The notes under the pieces are model-generated. The model had not been told where the DNA came from. It did not search any database and saw only the letters and a list, made by a program, of their open reading frames with translations. Positions 16,624-26,100 of a DNA stretch of 64,000 nt are shown here, piece by piece. Source of the DNA: Rhodococcus rhodnii (GTDB lineage: Bacteria; Actinomycetota; Actinomycetes; Mycobacteriales; Pseudonocardiaceae); the NCBI GenBank assembly GCA_000720375.1, contig JOAA01000001.1, positions 372,001 to 436,000 of the forward strand, in the 5' to 3' direction. How positions within the stretch are numbered: the stretch's first letter is position 1; each line of letters opens with the position of its first letter. Made by a program: the position numbers and the translations under genes.

Positions 16624-17340
16624 ATGCGCATCGGAGAACTCGCCGACCTGGTCGGTCTGACGACTCGGGCGATCAGGCACTACCACCATCGTGGCCTGTT
16701 GCCCGAGCCCGCGCGGCGGGCCAACGGTTACCGCGCGTACGGCCTGCGGGACGTGATCGTGCTGGCCCGGATCCGCAGGCTGACCGAGCTCGGCCTGAGC
16801 CTGGACGAGGTACGGGACGCGCTCGCCGACGAGCACGGCAACGACCTCCGCGAAGCACTGGTCGCCCTGGACGGGGACCTGGCCAGGCAGGAAGCGGTCA
16901 TCCGGGGCCGCCGGGCCAAGTTGGCCACCCTGATCGCACAGGTCGAACTGCGGCCGGATTCGACGATCTCGGTCGAACTGGCCGGGCTGCTGGCCGATCT
17001 GCCCGCGCCGGGCGGGGAAATCGGCACGCTGGAACGGGAACTGCTCACGTTGCTGGACATGGCACCGGGCCGCGACGAGGTCGTGTCCGTGTTGCGCGCC
17101 CATCCATTCGATCCCGCGGTCAGCGCGGATCTGGCCCGGCGGCTGGACGAACTCGCCGACGCACCGGTCGACGACCCGCGGATCACGCCGCTGGCGATCG
17201 ACATCGCCCGCAGTGTCCCAGTTGGACTGTTGCCCACGGAGGTCGACTTCGACCATCCGTTCAGCGCGGCCGTGCTGGAGTCACTGAAACCCGCACAGGC
17301 CGAAGTCGTCCGGCAAGCGATGCTACAGGGGGAACCATGA
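16624..17340 (+). CDS. MerR-family transcriptional regulator
   Basis: A 238-residue MerR protein. Residues 1-70 are the classical winged HTH (MRIGELADLVGLTTRAIRHY, HHRGLLPEPARRANGYRAYG, then LTELGLSLDEVRDAL), followed by the dimerisation helix. The C-terminal 120 residues are an uncharacterised effector-type domain, so the ligand cannot be predicted; the metal-site cysteines of the metal-sensing MerR proteins are absent. No ribosome site precedes the ATG, in line with a leaderless transcript. It is translationally coupled (ATGA) to the small membrane protein gene. Confidence 0.87.
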   Translation: MRIGELADLVGLTTRAIRHYHHRGLLPEPARRANGYRAYGLRDVIVLARIRRLTELGLSLDEVRDALADEHGNDLREALVALDGDLARQEAVIRGRRAKLATLIAQVELRPDSTISVELAGLLADLPAPGGEIGTLERELLTLLDMAPGRDEVVSVLRAHPFDPAVSADLARRLDELADAPVDDPRITPLAIDIARSVPVGLLPTEVDFDHPFSAAVLESLKPAQAEVVRQAMLQGEP

Positions 17341-17897
17341 AGAAGCTGCTTATCGCGCAGTGGCACGGTTTCACGGCACTCTGGTCATGGATCAGGCGCC
17401 GCAAGCACGGAACCGGCACGCTGATCGGGTACGCCCGGGACCAGATCCCGATGCTCGTCGTGCTGGCCGGTGCGCTCGCCGTGGAGACGACCGTGGTCGG
17501 GTTCCTGGTGCCGTGGTGGTGGATTCACGTCCTCGATGTCCTTGCGCTGCTGCAGGTTCTGGGCATCGGTGCGGTGATGATCACCAGGCCGCACTACCTG
17601 ACCGACGACACACTGGTGCTGCGCGAGGGATCCATGTTCGAGGTCCGTGTGCCGCTCATGGTGATCGCGTCAGCGCGCGTGCACCGCAAAGACCACAATG
17701 GACCGACGATCGAGCTCGCCGACGACACGTTGAGCATCGTGATCGGCAACCAGACCGACGTCACGCTCGTGCTGTCCGAACCGATCGCCGTTCCCGGCGG
17801 CGAAGCGACGACGATCCGGTTCCGCGCCGACGAACCACGCGACGCGGTCAAGGCGATCAACGAGGCGTCAACCAAGCTGACGGCGAACGTCCCCTAA
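17337..17897 (+). CDS. Two-helix membrane protein with a cytoplasmic C-terminal domain
   Basis: A 186-residue protein beginning MKKLLIAQWHGFTALWSWIR. Two adjacent hydrophobic stretches (about residues 36-56 and 58-80, IPMLVVLAGALAVETTVVGF and LDVLALLQVLGIGAVMI) are followed by a beta-rich domain of about 100 residues (LVLREGSMFEVRVPL, IELADDTLSIVIGN) that looks like the PH-like domain of bacterial membrane proteins. Its ATG overlaps the MerR stop, so it is the probable regulated partner of that MerR protein. Its 3' end overlaps the DinB-like gene by 30 bp. Function unknown. Confidence 0.75.
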   Translation: MKKLLIAQWHGFTALWSWIRRRKHGTGTLIGYARDQIPMLVVLAGALAVETTVVGFLVPWWWIHVLDVLALLQVLGIGAVMITRPHYLTDDTLVLREGSMFEVRVPLMVIASARVHRKDHNGPTIELADDTLSIVIGNQTDVTLVLSEPIAVPGGEATTIRFRADEPRDAVKAINEASTKLTANVP

Positions 17898-18362
17898 GTG
17901 GTGCCGCACCTCATGCAAAGTGTGCACGGCGACCCACTGCAGTGATTTCTCCATCGGGTCGGGGTAGGTGTAAATCAACGTGCGCTGCCAACTGGCCGCA
18001 TCCAACCTGGCGAGCACAGTGCAGAACAGCAAGGCCGAATCCGACAACTGACGGGCAACGGCTTCGGGATCCTGCTCGTTGTAACCCTCGTGCTCGACCC
18101 GTTCATCCCGGCCCATCGGGACACAGGTCGGCGTTTCGGTGCGCAGCGCCAGCAACACGCGTTCCCGTTGCACGAGCAGGACATCGCGGACGTGACTGGC
18201 GTACTCCAGCGGCGACCAGACTCCCGGGCCCGGCCGGTCACGCAGGTTCGCGTCGCTTCGCAGGATTTCCGCGAAGTCCGCGACACCCGCGCTGATCGCC
18301 TGTGCCGCCGCTGGATACTCGGTCAGGTCGTACGTGAAGCCACACTCCGAGCAGTGATCCAT
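17868..18362 (-). CDS. DinB-fold protein (putative metal/thiol-dependent enzyme)
   Basis: A 164-residue DinB/YfiT-superfamily protein. It starts with a CxxC pair (MDHCSECGFTYDL) and shows the three-histidine metal site of the four-helix bundle: VWSPLEYASHVRDVL, then VHTLHEVRHHLGDV near the end. Actinobacterial DinB proteins often use mycothiol for detoxification, but many are uncharacterised, so no substrate is proposed. It stands alone, convergent with the membrane protein gene and followed on its own strand only by weakly related neighbours. Confidence 0.82.
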   Translation of the reverse strand: MDHCSECGFTYDLTEYPAAAQAISAGVADFAEILRSDANLRDRPGPGVWSPLEYASHVRDVLLVQRERVLLALRTETPTCVPMGRDERVEHEGYNEQDPEAVARQLSDSALLFCTVLARLDAASWQRTLIYTYPDPMEKSLQWVAVHTLHEVRHHLGDVRRQLG

Positions 18363-18371
18363 GGCCTCACA

Positions 18372-19529
18372 TTAGCTGAGCGGATCAAGGGTCATGTACG
18401 CCTCAAGCGGATTGCCGTCGTGCACAAGGGATTCGTGCGCGCCGACGTCGTCGAAGGCGAAGCCGTAAGCCTTGCCGTCGACCATCTGCGAGTGGATCAG
18501 CCGTGAGTAGTGGTTGGTCACGGAGTCCTTGTAGAAGTTGGTGTTGCTGGTGTCCGGCTGGTTCGGGTTGGTGATCAACGTGGAGCGGTTGAACCCGGCG
18601 CACAGCGTGCGCGAGATCGGCCCGCGAACCAGGTCGTTCGGCGCGTCCAGCAGCTTGTAGCAGCCGAAAACGCTGTCGGAGTCCGGTTTCTGGAACGAGG
18701 TCGCGAAGCCGCCGGACGTGTTGGTGAACGTCATCGTGTTGCCGGACACCCGGCCGAAGTACTTGACGTTCGGCTGGTTGGCGAACGGCGTGACCGTCAG
18801 CGTCCGAGTCGTGTAGTGCGACCAGACCCGGTCGATGTAGTTGCTCATCACGTTGCCCGGCAACGCGCCGACAAGCACCCCGTGCCCAGGGGACAAGGCG
18901 CGAATCCCGTTGTTGCGGATCAGGTTTCCCCAGCCCTGTGCCCGCAACCCGTTGAATACCGCCGCATATCCTCCGGGCTTGAGGTGACCGGTGTTGCGGA
19001 CCTGTCCGTTGCCCGCTTTGACACCGACCGCGTACGGGGCCGAGAACATGTCCACCTGCGTGCTGTTGATCCAGATACCGGAGTCGTTGAGGGTGTACTC
19101 CGACCAGCTGAACAGGATGTCCACGTTGGGATCGGTGGGGTTCTGCACCGCGGGCTGCACCAGGCCGCCGGTGGTCAGCTTGAACACCAGCTTCTGGCCG
19201 TAGGAGAAGTAGATCCGGCCGGAGAACTTCGGGATCTGGATCGTCCTGGTCTGCCCGTTGGCCGGGCCCACGATGGACGCGTCCGGCGCCGGTGTCGGCG
19301 GGTTGCCGCCCGCGGGCCAGGCGTGGAACGTGCCGTTGGCGTCGGCCCATCCTTGCCTGCCGGACGAAAGCTGCGTGCCGAGGTTGTAGATGTACACCGG
19401 ACCGCTGCGTCCCGAACTGTTCTTGATCACGAGCGGGATGGTGGCCGGCACGGCTTGGGCCGCGGGGACGGCGACCACCCCGGCCGCGACGGCTGCCGCG
19501 GCGACCACGACCGCGAATTTCTTGAGCAC
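18372..19529 (-). CDS. Secreted GH64 beta-1,3-glucanase
   Basis: A 385-residue secreted enzyme with a cleavable signal peptide (MLKKFAVVVAAAAVAAGVVA, cleavage after PAAQA). The mature protein is the GH64 thaumatin-like fold typified by the Streptomyces matensis laminaripentaose-producing glucanase. The acid pair Glu144 (SWSEYT) and Asp160 (QVDMFSAP) is spaced 16 residues apart, as in the catalytic pair of that enzyme. It would release oligosaccharides from fungal or algal beta-1,3-glucan. There is no carbohydrate-binding module. GAGGAG lies upstream of the ATG. A palindromic operator 119 bp upstream suggests sugar-responsive repression. Confidence 0.9.
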   Translation of the reverse strand: MLKKFAVVVAAAAVAAGVVAVPAAQAVPATIPLVIKNSSGRSGPVYIYNLGTQLSSGRQGWADANGTFHAWPAGGNPPTPAPDASIVGPANGQTRTIQIPKFSGRIYFSYGQKLVFKLTTGGLVQPAVQNPTDPNVDILFSWSEYTLNDSGIWINSTQVDMFSAPYAVGVKAGNGQVRNTGHLKPGGYAAVFNGLRAQGWGNLIRNNGIRALSPGHGVLVGALPGNVMSNYIDRVWSHYTTRTLTVTPFANQPNVKYFGRVSGNTMTFTNTSGGFATSFQKPDSDSVFGCYKLLDAPNDLVRGPISRTLCAGFNRSTLITNPNQPDTSNTNFYKDSVTNHYSRLIHSQMVDGKAYGFAFDDVGAHESLVHDGNPLEAYMTLDPLS

Positions 19530-19647
19530 CTGCTGTTCCTCCTCAGGGTTGTCCCTCCTGGAGCGCCGACGCCCTCTGCAGGGGCGGTGCCACGAGCACC
19601 GGGGCAGGTACTTCAGGGCGCCGACGTGCGCTTTTCCCGTTCCGAAC

Positions 19648-19663
19648 GTGAGAGCGCTCTCAC
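19648..19663. promoter_or_regulatory. Perfect 16-bp LacI/CebR-like operator upstream of the GH64 gene
   Basis: GTGAGAGCGCTCTCAC is a perfect palindrome centred on the CG step. It closely resembles the TGGGAGCGCTCCCA operator of the cellobiose repressor CebR/CelR, which controls secreted glucanases in actinomycetes. It is about 119 bp upstream of the GH64 start and in the gap to the next gene upstream on the same strand. No LacI-family gene is in this window, so the repressor would be encoded elsewhere. Confidence 0.7.
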
Positions 19664-19711
19664 AGGATCACGGCGGCCAGCCGGTATGTCAATGTCTACG
19701 ACCGGGCAACG

Positions 19712-20416
19712 TCACCCGAGGTCGGCGCACGACTTCTCGTCCGGCAACGCGGGCCGCAGCACGACGTCGTAGCTGACCCCGTCCACCGACCACGTCGATC
19801 TTGGCGCCACCGCGGCCACTTCAGCCGCGTCGAACAACAGGCACAGCCCGGCGTTGCTCCGCTCGGCCTGCTTGAACGACCGAAGCGGCCACGCCGGCGC
19901 GGTCGACGGCGAGCCGGACGTGAACCCGACCGCGAAGACCTTGCTTGGCAGGTACGGGTTCGCCTGGCCGGACACCTCCGCGAACCGTTGCCTGAAGTCC
20001 AGCAGCGGCCCGAACCGCAGGTCGTCCTCCTCCGGGTTGGCCGCGGAGGTCGTGTACCGGCGACCGCCCGAATTCAGCGTCAGGACAATGACGCTGCCGT
20101 CGATGATGTTCGGGTTCGAGTACTCGGCGTCCTGGTCGAAACCCGCGTCGTGCACCGCGCTGTACAGCGCCTCGGCCTGGTCGGGATCGATGGCGATCTC
20201 CTCGGCGGTGAGCATCGCGCCGTCGCGTTTCCCGGGACGCAGCACTCGCCCGTCGCCGTACAGGCTGAATTCCGGGACCGCCGCGGAATCCACGTGACTC
20301 GACATCGACGGAACCTCGGACAACCGCAGGACCAGCGCGTTCCGGTCGGCAGGGATGGGTGGCGCGGACGCGCATCCGACGAGCAGCACAACCGGCAACA
20401 GGCAACGCAATCGCAC
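19712..20416 (-). CDS. Putative lipoprotein of unknown function
   Basis: A 234-residue protein. From the GTG at 20416 it starts VCVRLRCLLPVVLLVGCASA, a lipoprotein signal with lipobox LVGC. The mature part contains VPEFSLYGDGRVLRPGKRDG, the acidic DPDQAEALYSAVHDAGFDQD and a Cys near the C terminus (EKSCADLG) that could pair with GLCLLF. This resembles secreted actinobacterial hypothetical proteins with a YGDGRVI motif. The longer in-frame start at 20515 would bury the signal peptide and is rejected. It is divergent from the NB-ARC gene. Confidence 0.72.
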   Translation of the reverse strand: MRLRCLLPVVLLVGCASAPPIPADRNALVLRLSEVPSMSSHVDSAAVPEFSLYGDGRVLRPGKRDGAMLTAEEIAIDPDQAEALYSAVHDAGFDQDAEYSNPNIIDGSVIVLTLNSGGRRYTTSAANPEEDDLRFGPLLDFRQRFAEVSGQANPYLPSKVFAVGFTSGSPSTAPAWPLRSFKQAERSNAGLCLLFDAAEVAAVAPRSTWSVDGVSYDVVLRPALPDEKSCADLG

Positions 20417-20617
20417 ACATACCGGACGGATCCCGACTACCGGGAGGTTGCCGAGACGGCCGGTTATGGGACAATTCCGCGTTAGGTCCGTGCTTGGGGG
20501 AATGACGACGTGCACATCATCGATGAAGCCGCCACGCTCACCGCGAATGGTGGAGGGCTATCGTGAGGGCCGTGTCCACACGCTCGACCAGTCGTCAGCA
20601 CGGGCGCAGGTAAACCG

Positions 20618-22900
20618 GTGGGGACCCCGACTGACACCCGGCCGGACGACAACCTCCTGCCGCGCAACCTGCCACCCGACGTCGGTGAGTTCACCGGCCG
20701 GGACGCGGATGTGGCCGCGATCCTGCGGGTCGGCACCCAGCCTTACAAGCGCACGGTCGTGGTTTCCGGCTTCGGTGGCGTCGGCAAGTCCGCGCTGGCC
20801 GTACACGCCGCGCACAAGCTGACCAGTCAGTTCCCGGACGGACAGCTCTTCGCCGACCTGCGCGGGGCAACCGGCCGTGAGGTCGACGCGCACGAGGTCC
20901 TCGGCCGGTTCCTGCAGGCACTGGGCGTCCCCGCGCCTGCCGTCCCGGTCAGCACGGACGAGCGGATAGAGCAGTACCGGTCCCGGATCGCCGGCCGCCG
21001 GATGATCATCGTGCTGGACAACGCCCGCGGCGAGCACCAGGTCCGCCCGCTGCTGCCGGGTGACCACAGCAGCCTCGTCGTGGTCACCAGCCGGTCGCGG
21101 TTGACCGGGTTGGACAACGCCGAGTCGATCGAGTTGAACTTCCTGCCGATGGACGCGGCGATCGAGCTGCTCAGCCGGATCATCGGGGCCGAGCGGATCG
21201 AGAACCAGCGTGCCGAGGCCGAGCGCATCGTCGAGCTCTGCGGCGGGCTGCCGCTCGCGGTCCGCGCGGCAGGCGCGAAGCTGCTGGCCAGGCCGCACTG
21301 GCCGTTGAAGTCGCTGGTCGTGCGGCTGTCCGACGAGCACAGGCGGCTGGACGAGCTGACTGTCGGCGATCTGGCGATCCGCTCCAGCCTCGGGTTGAAC
21401 TACGCCGAGCTCGACGAGAAACAGCGCCGCGCCTTCCACCTGCTGTCCGTGCTCGACCTGCCGGACTTCGGCTGGTGGCCGGTTGTGCCGCTGCTGGACG
21501 TCGCCCCGCAGGAAGCCGAGGACATCGTCGAGCACCTGGTCGACCTGCGGCTGCTGGAAGTCGCGGGGGTCGACGCGATCGGCCGGGTTCGCTACCGCCT
21601 GCACGACCTGGTGCAGTTGTTCGGTGCCGAGCAACACGAGTCCGGGGTGGGTATGGCCGCCGCGGTCACCCGCGCGATGAACACGTGGATGGTGTTGATC
21701 AACGAGAGCAGCCGTGAGATGCCGCGGGTGACGGTCGCACTGCGCCCGCCCACGCTGCCGGACGTCACGGTCGACCCCGCGTTGATCGAGGACGTGCGCG
21801 CCGATCCCGAGGAATGGCTGAAGTCGGAGTCCGCCGCGGTCGTGCGGATGGTCGAGCGCGCGTACGAGCTGCGGATCAACTACAACACGATCGTGTCCAT
21901 GGCCGCTTTCCTGGCCACGCCGTTCTCGGCACGCAACGAGTTCGACGCGTGGCAACGCACCCAGGAAGTCGCCCTTGAGGTGACCAGCGCGGTCGGCGAC
22001 CAGAACGCCGAAGCAGTCGTCCTCGCCGGACTCGGCCAGCTGCACGCGGAGAAGGACGACTTCCCCGCCGCACTTGAGCACTTCCGTAAGGCCGCCAAGC
22101 TCGCCGTGATCATCGGCGACGACGCCACGTTCGCCGCGGCGATGGTCGGCATGGGCACTGTGCATAGGGAATTCGCGGTCACGGGCGCCGCGGTCATCGA
22201 CCTGACCGTCGCAGCAGCGTTGGGCGAGGAGATCAACCATCTCGGCGTGGTCGCGGTCGCGAACTATGGTCTTGGCGCGATCAGCCGCGACAAGGGCGAC
22301 ATCGCTGCGGCGACGGCCCAGTTCCAGCGCTGCATCGACGTGTACCAGAAGGCAGGCGACCAGCGAGGCGCCGCGCTGTCGTTGCGTGGACTGAGCCTCT
22401 GCCATCGTGCTGTCGGCGAGTACGCCCCCGCCGCGGAGCTGGCCGCCCAGGCAGCGACCATCCTTGAAGGACTCGGCGACGACCTCGGCGCTGCATACGC
22501 CCGTCAGTCCTGGGCGAAGGCCGCGCTGCGGCTGGGCAACCACACCGAAGCCGCCGATACGCTGGCGAATTGCCTCGAGACGTGCACCCGCAGGCAAGAC
22601 CGGTTCGGCATGGCCCTGATGACCCGTACCCTCGGCGAACTGCGGCTGGCGTCCGGTGATCTGGCCGCCGCCAAGGACACGCTGACCTCCGCGCTGGACC
22701 AGTGGGCCGCGTTGGACCTGCCGCTGTGGCAGGCGCGGACCTTGCGTGATCTCGCCGCCGCCACCGTCACCGACGAACCTGCTGCCGCCGAAGAGCACTG
22801 GGCCAGGGCCCGTCAGCTGGTCGAAGGGACCGAAGCACGCGAGGCCACCGAACTCGCAGCGACGACTCCGGCGGAGTGGCTGGCCACGGTACGTGGCTGA
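20618..22900 (+). CDS. NB-ARC ATPase with TPR repeats (AfsR-like, without DNA-binding domain)
   Basis: A 760-residue STAND-class P-loop protein. The NB-ARC domain (about residues 20-330) has Walker A GFGGVGKSALA, Walker B RMIIVLDNA, GLPLAVRAAGAKLL and a winged-helix region ending RYRLHDLVQLF. From about residue 440 tetratricopeptide repeats follow (FRKAAKLAVIIGDDATFAAA, YQKAGDQRGAALSLRGLSLC). The SARP/BTAD module found in AfsR is absent, so it may act as a signalling switch or adaptor and not bind DNA itself. The start is a GTG. An in-frame 18-codon open frame at 20510-20566 ends in TGA 51 nt before it. Confidence 0.86.
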   Translation: MGTPTDTRPDDNLLPRNLPPDVGEFTGRDADVAAILRVGTQPYKRTVVVSGFGGVGKSALAVHAAHKLTSQFPDGQLFADLRGATGREVDAHEVLGRFLQALGVPAPAVPVSTDERIEQYRSRIAGRRMIIVLDNARGEHQVRPLLPGDHSSLVVVTSRSRLTGLDNAESIELNFLPMDAAIELLSRIIGAERIENQRAEAERIVELCGGLPLAVRAAGAKLLARPHWPLKSLVVRLSDEHRRLDELTVGDLAIRSSLGLNYAELDEKQRRAFHLLSVLDLPDFGWWPVVPLLDVAPQEAEDIVEHLVDLRLLEVAGVDAIGRVRYRLHDLVQLFGAEQHESGVGMAAAVTRAMNTWMVLINESSREMPRVTVALRPPTLPDVTVDPALIEDVRADPEEWLKSESAAVVRMVERAYELRINYNTIVSMAAFLATPFSARNEFDAWQRTQEVALEVTSAVGDQNAEAVVLAGLGQLHAEKDDFPAALEHFRKAAKLAVIIGDDATFAAAMVGMGTVHREFAVTGAAVIDLTVAAALGEEINHLGVVAVANYGLGAISRDKGDIAAATAQFQRCIDVYQKAGDQRGAALSLRGLSLCHRAVGEYAPAAELAAQAATILEGLGDDLGAAYARQSWAKAALRLGNHTEAADTLANCLETCTRRQDRFGMALMTRTLGELRLASGDLAAAKDTLTSALDQWAALDLPLWQARTLRDLAAATVTDEPAAAEEHWARARQLVEGTEAREATELAATTPAEWLATVRG

Positions 22901-22912
22901 GGAAGCGCCTGT

Positions 22913-22961
22913 GGCGGCGCTGCACCCCTAGCTGAACGAGCATTCCGTTCTCAGCGCCGCC
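22913..22961 (+). terminator. Possible stem-loop after the NB-ARC gene
   Basis: GGCGGCGCTG (22913-22922) pairs perfectly with CAGCGCCGCC (22952-22961) across a 29-nt loop, 13 bp after the stop. The large loop and missing U-tract make it a modest terminator candidate. Further on, CTGTAC occurs at 23031 and again at 23043, a 12-bp direct repeat upstream of the SARP gene that might be a SARP site. The remaining gap to 23127 shows nothing else. Confidence 0.4.
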
Positions 22962-23127
22962 GTCGGCCCCGCCGGTCCGGCTACGCAGCGGATCGTGCAC
23001 CACTCTGGTTTCAGCCTGGCAACAGCGCGACTGTACGAGCAGCTGTACAGCCGCCCGTTACCCTCCGAATAGCAAGAACACGCAGCGTGGTGAACGTTTT
23101 TCCGGGTCTACGACGATGTTGGGGATC

Positions 23128-26100
23128 ATGACCGACCTTCGTTACGGGGTACTGGGCCCGCTTGAGGTGATCCGCGGCGGCAAGCGCGTCGCGATCAACG
23201 GCCCCAAGCTGCGGGTCCTGCTGGCCACGCTGCTGCTGCAAGCCAACGCCACCGTCTCGATGGACCAGCTCGGCGAGCGGATGTGGGGTGAACGCCCGCC
23301 TTCGACCGCGCGCAAAAGCGTCCAGCTGTACGTGATGCGCCTGCGCCGCACACTCGGCGACGACTCGGTGATCGAGACGCGCCCGGACGGTTACCTGCTC
23401 AACGCCGAGCCGGAGCAGGTCGACATCCTGCGGTTCCGGCGGCTGACGGTGCAGGCCAGGGAGGCGGCCCGGGCCGGTGACCTGCTCGAAGAGCTGAACA
23501 GGCTGAACGACGCCCTGGCGTGCTGGCGTGGCCCGGCGCTGAGCGACGTGCCTTCGGAGTCGTTGCAGCGTGAGGCGGTCGCCGAACTGGCCGAGGACCG
23601 GCTGCGGACCGAGGAACGACGGATCCAGGTGCACCTGGACCTGGGCAGGCACCGTGAGGTGATCAGTGAGCTGGTCCAGCTGACCAAGGACCACCCGTGG
23701 CAGGAGCAGTTCTGGGTGCAGCTGATCCAGGCCCTGCACCGCTCCGAACGGCTCGCGGACGCGCTGGACACGTACCGCACAGTGCACCGTAAGTTCCGCG
23801 ACGAGCTGGGCATCGACCCAGGTCCGCAGCTCCAGCAGGTGCACAGCATGATCCTGGCCGAGCGCCCGGACCTCAACGGCGAGACGCCGCCCATGACCGC
23901 CGCGCCGATCAACCAACTCCCGGCTGACCTGCGTGACTTCGTCGGCCGGGTGGATATGGTCGAGAAACTCAGCAGCATGCGCGGCCCGATCACTGTGGTG
24001 TCCGGACCGCCTGGTGTCGGCAAGACCGCGTTCGCGCTGCACGTCGCACATCAGCTGCGCGACCGTTTCCCCGACGGCCAGTTGTACGTGAACCTTCAGG
24101 GCTATGCCTGCGATCCGCCGTTGGCTCCGGCGACCGTGCTGAACAGGTTCCTGCGGACGCTCGGTGTGGGACGCGAGGAGATCCCGGTCGATCTGGAAGG
24201 CCAGGCCGCCCTGTTCCGGAGTGTGTCGACGGGCAAGCAGATGTTGCTGGTGCTGGACAACGCCATCGACGCCGAACAGGTGCGGCCGCTGTTGCCCGCC
24301 GAACCGGGGTGCCGTGTGTTCATCACGAGCCGCAGCGACTTGCGTGGCCTTGCCGTGAACCCGGGCGCGGATCACCTGCCGCTGGATGTGCTGACCGAGT
24401 GGGAATCCCGGGCGGTGCTGATCGAGCTGATCGGTGAGTCCCGTGCCGATGCCGAGCCGGACGCGGTGGCGGAATTGACCAACGCGTGCGCCCACCTGCC
24501 GCTCGCGTTGCGGATCGCCGGCGCGAACCTCGCGGCCAACGCACATCGCCGAATCGCCGACTACGTCACGGAAATGACGCAGTCCGGGCGGCTCGCCGAA
24601 CTCGCGATCGACGGCGACGAGGCGTCGGCCGTCCGGGTCGCGTTCGACAATTCCTACTTGCGGCTCAGGGAAAGCGATCAGTCACTGTTCCGGTTGCTCG
24701 GTCTGACACCAGGTCCGGACATCAGCGTCGGCGCCGCGGCCGCGCTGTCCGGCGGATCGCTCGCGGAGACCAACCGAGCGCTCGACCGGCTGACGGCGGC
24801 CGCGTTGTTGCAGCGGGAATTCGGTGGGCGGTACCACTTCCACGACCTGATCCGTGACTACGCCATTTCGCAGGACACTCCGGCGGATTCGGTCACCGCG
24901 CTCACCCGCCTGATCGATTACTACCTGCACACCGCGAATGCCGCCGCGCGCATGCTGTATCCGGCGACGCCCCGGCTGCCTTTGCCCGAATCGAGCGCCG
25001 CTCCGGCACCGATCACCGAGGCCACAGCGCTGCGGTGGTTGGACGACGAACGCTACAACCTCGTCGCTGTCGTGCCATGGGCCGCGGCGCATCCCGTGCT
25101 TCGGTCGTATGCCTGGCGTCTCGTCGATGTGCTGCGTGGTTATCTGCAGGCACGTGGGCATGACCGGGAAACACTCACCGGGTTCGAGGCGGCGCTGGCG
25201 GCCGCGCGGGAAGCGGGCGAACCGGCCGCCCAGATCTCCATGTTGGACGTCCTCGGCCTGATGTCCTACAACCTCGCCGACTACGAGCGGGCGATCGACT
25301 ACCACAACCGGGCACTGGCGGTCGCCGAAGAGGTCGACGACCTCGACGCAGCCGCACAGGCACTGCACAATCTCGGCCGGATCCACATCCAGCAAGGCCA
25401 GCCCAAACTGGCCGAGGACTGTCACCGGCAGGCGCTGGAAGCCGCGCGTAAGACCGGAAACCTGGCGGCGGAGATTCTCGCGCTGAACTACATCGGCGTG
25501 GCACACACGTCCTCTGGGCGCCCGGCTCTGGCTTTGGAGTTCCACGAGCAATCGTTGGCGCTGAGCCATTCGAGCGGCAACCGTACCGCGGCTTTCCGCG
25601 CCACCAACGGCCTCGGCATCGCCTACTGGAACCTCGGCGAACTCGACAAAGCAGTGGCTCTGCAGCAGGAGGTGCTGGAGTACTGCCACGAGATCGGGGA
25701 ACGCTTCGGTGAACTGATCACGCTGGTGTGCCTGGCCGAAATCCAATGCGACCTCGAGAACTACGACACGGCGTTGAGCCACGCCCACAAAGCCATCGCG
25801 CTGAGCACCAAGATGAGCGAACGCCGGAGCGAAGCAGGCGCCCGGGAGATCATCGCCACCGTCCACAGCAAAACGGGAGCGTTCCGCCGGGCGATCGCCG
25901 ACTACACCGACGCCCTCCGGCTGGCGCGGCAAATCGGCTTCCGCTACGGCGAGATGTCCATCCTCATCGGACTCGCCGCGGCGCATCGCGGACTCGGTGA
26001 TGCGGAGCTGGCGCTGACGTACAGCGAGCAGGCACTGTCCAAATTGCGCGCGGGCGGCCAGCTGTTGCTTGAGGCCAAGGCTTTGACCGAACTGGCGTAC

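Noticed and set aside
20558..22798. Long minus-strand open frame (746 codons) opposite the NB-ARC/TPR gene
   Set aside because: It mirrors the GC-rich codons of the plus-strand gene, is rich in Arg/Gln/His/Asp with no domain, and the plus frame has clear NB-ARC and TPR motifs.
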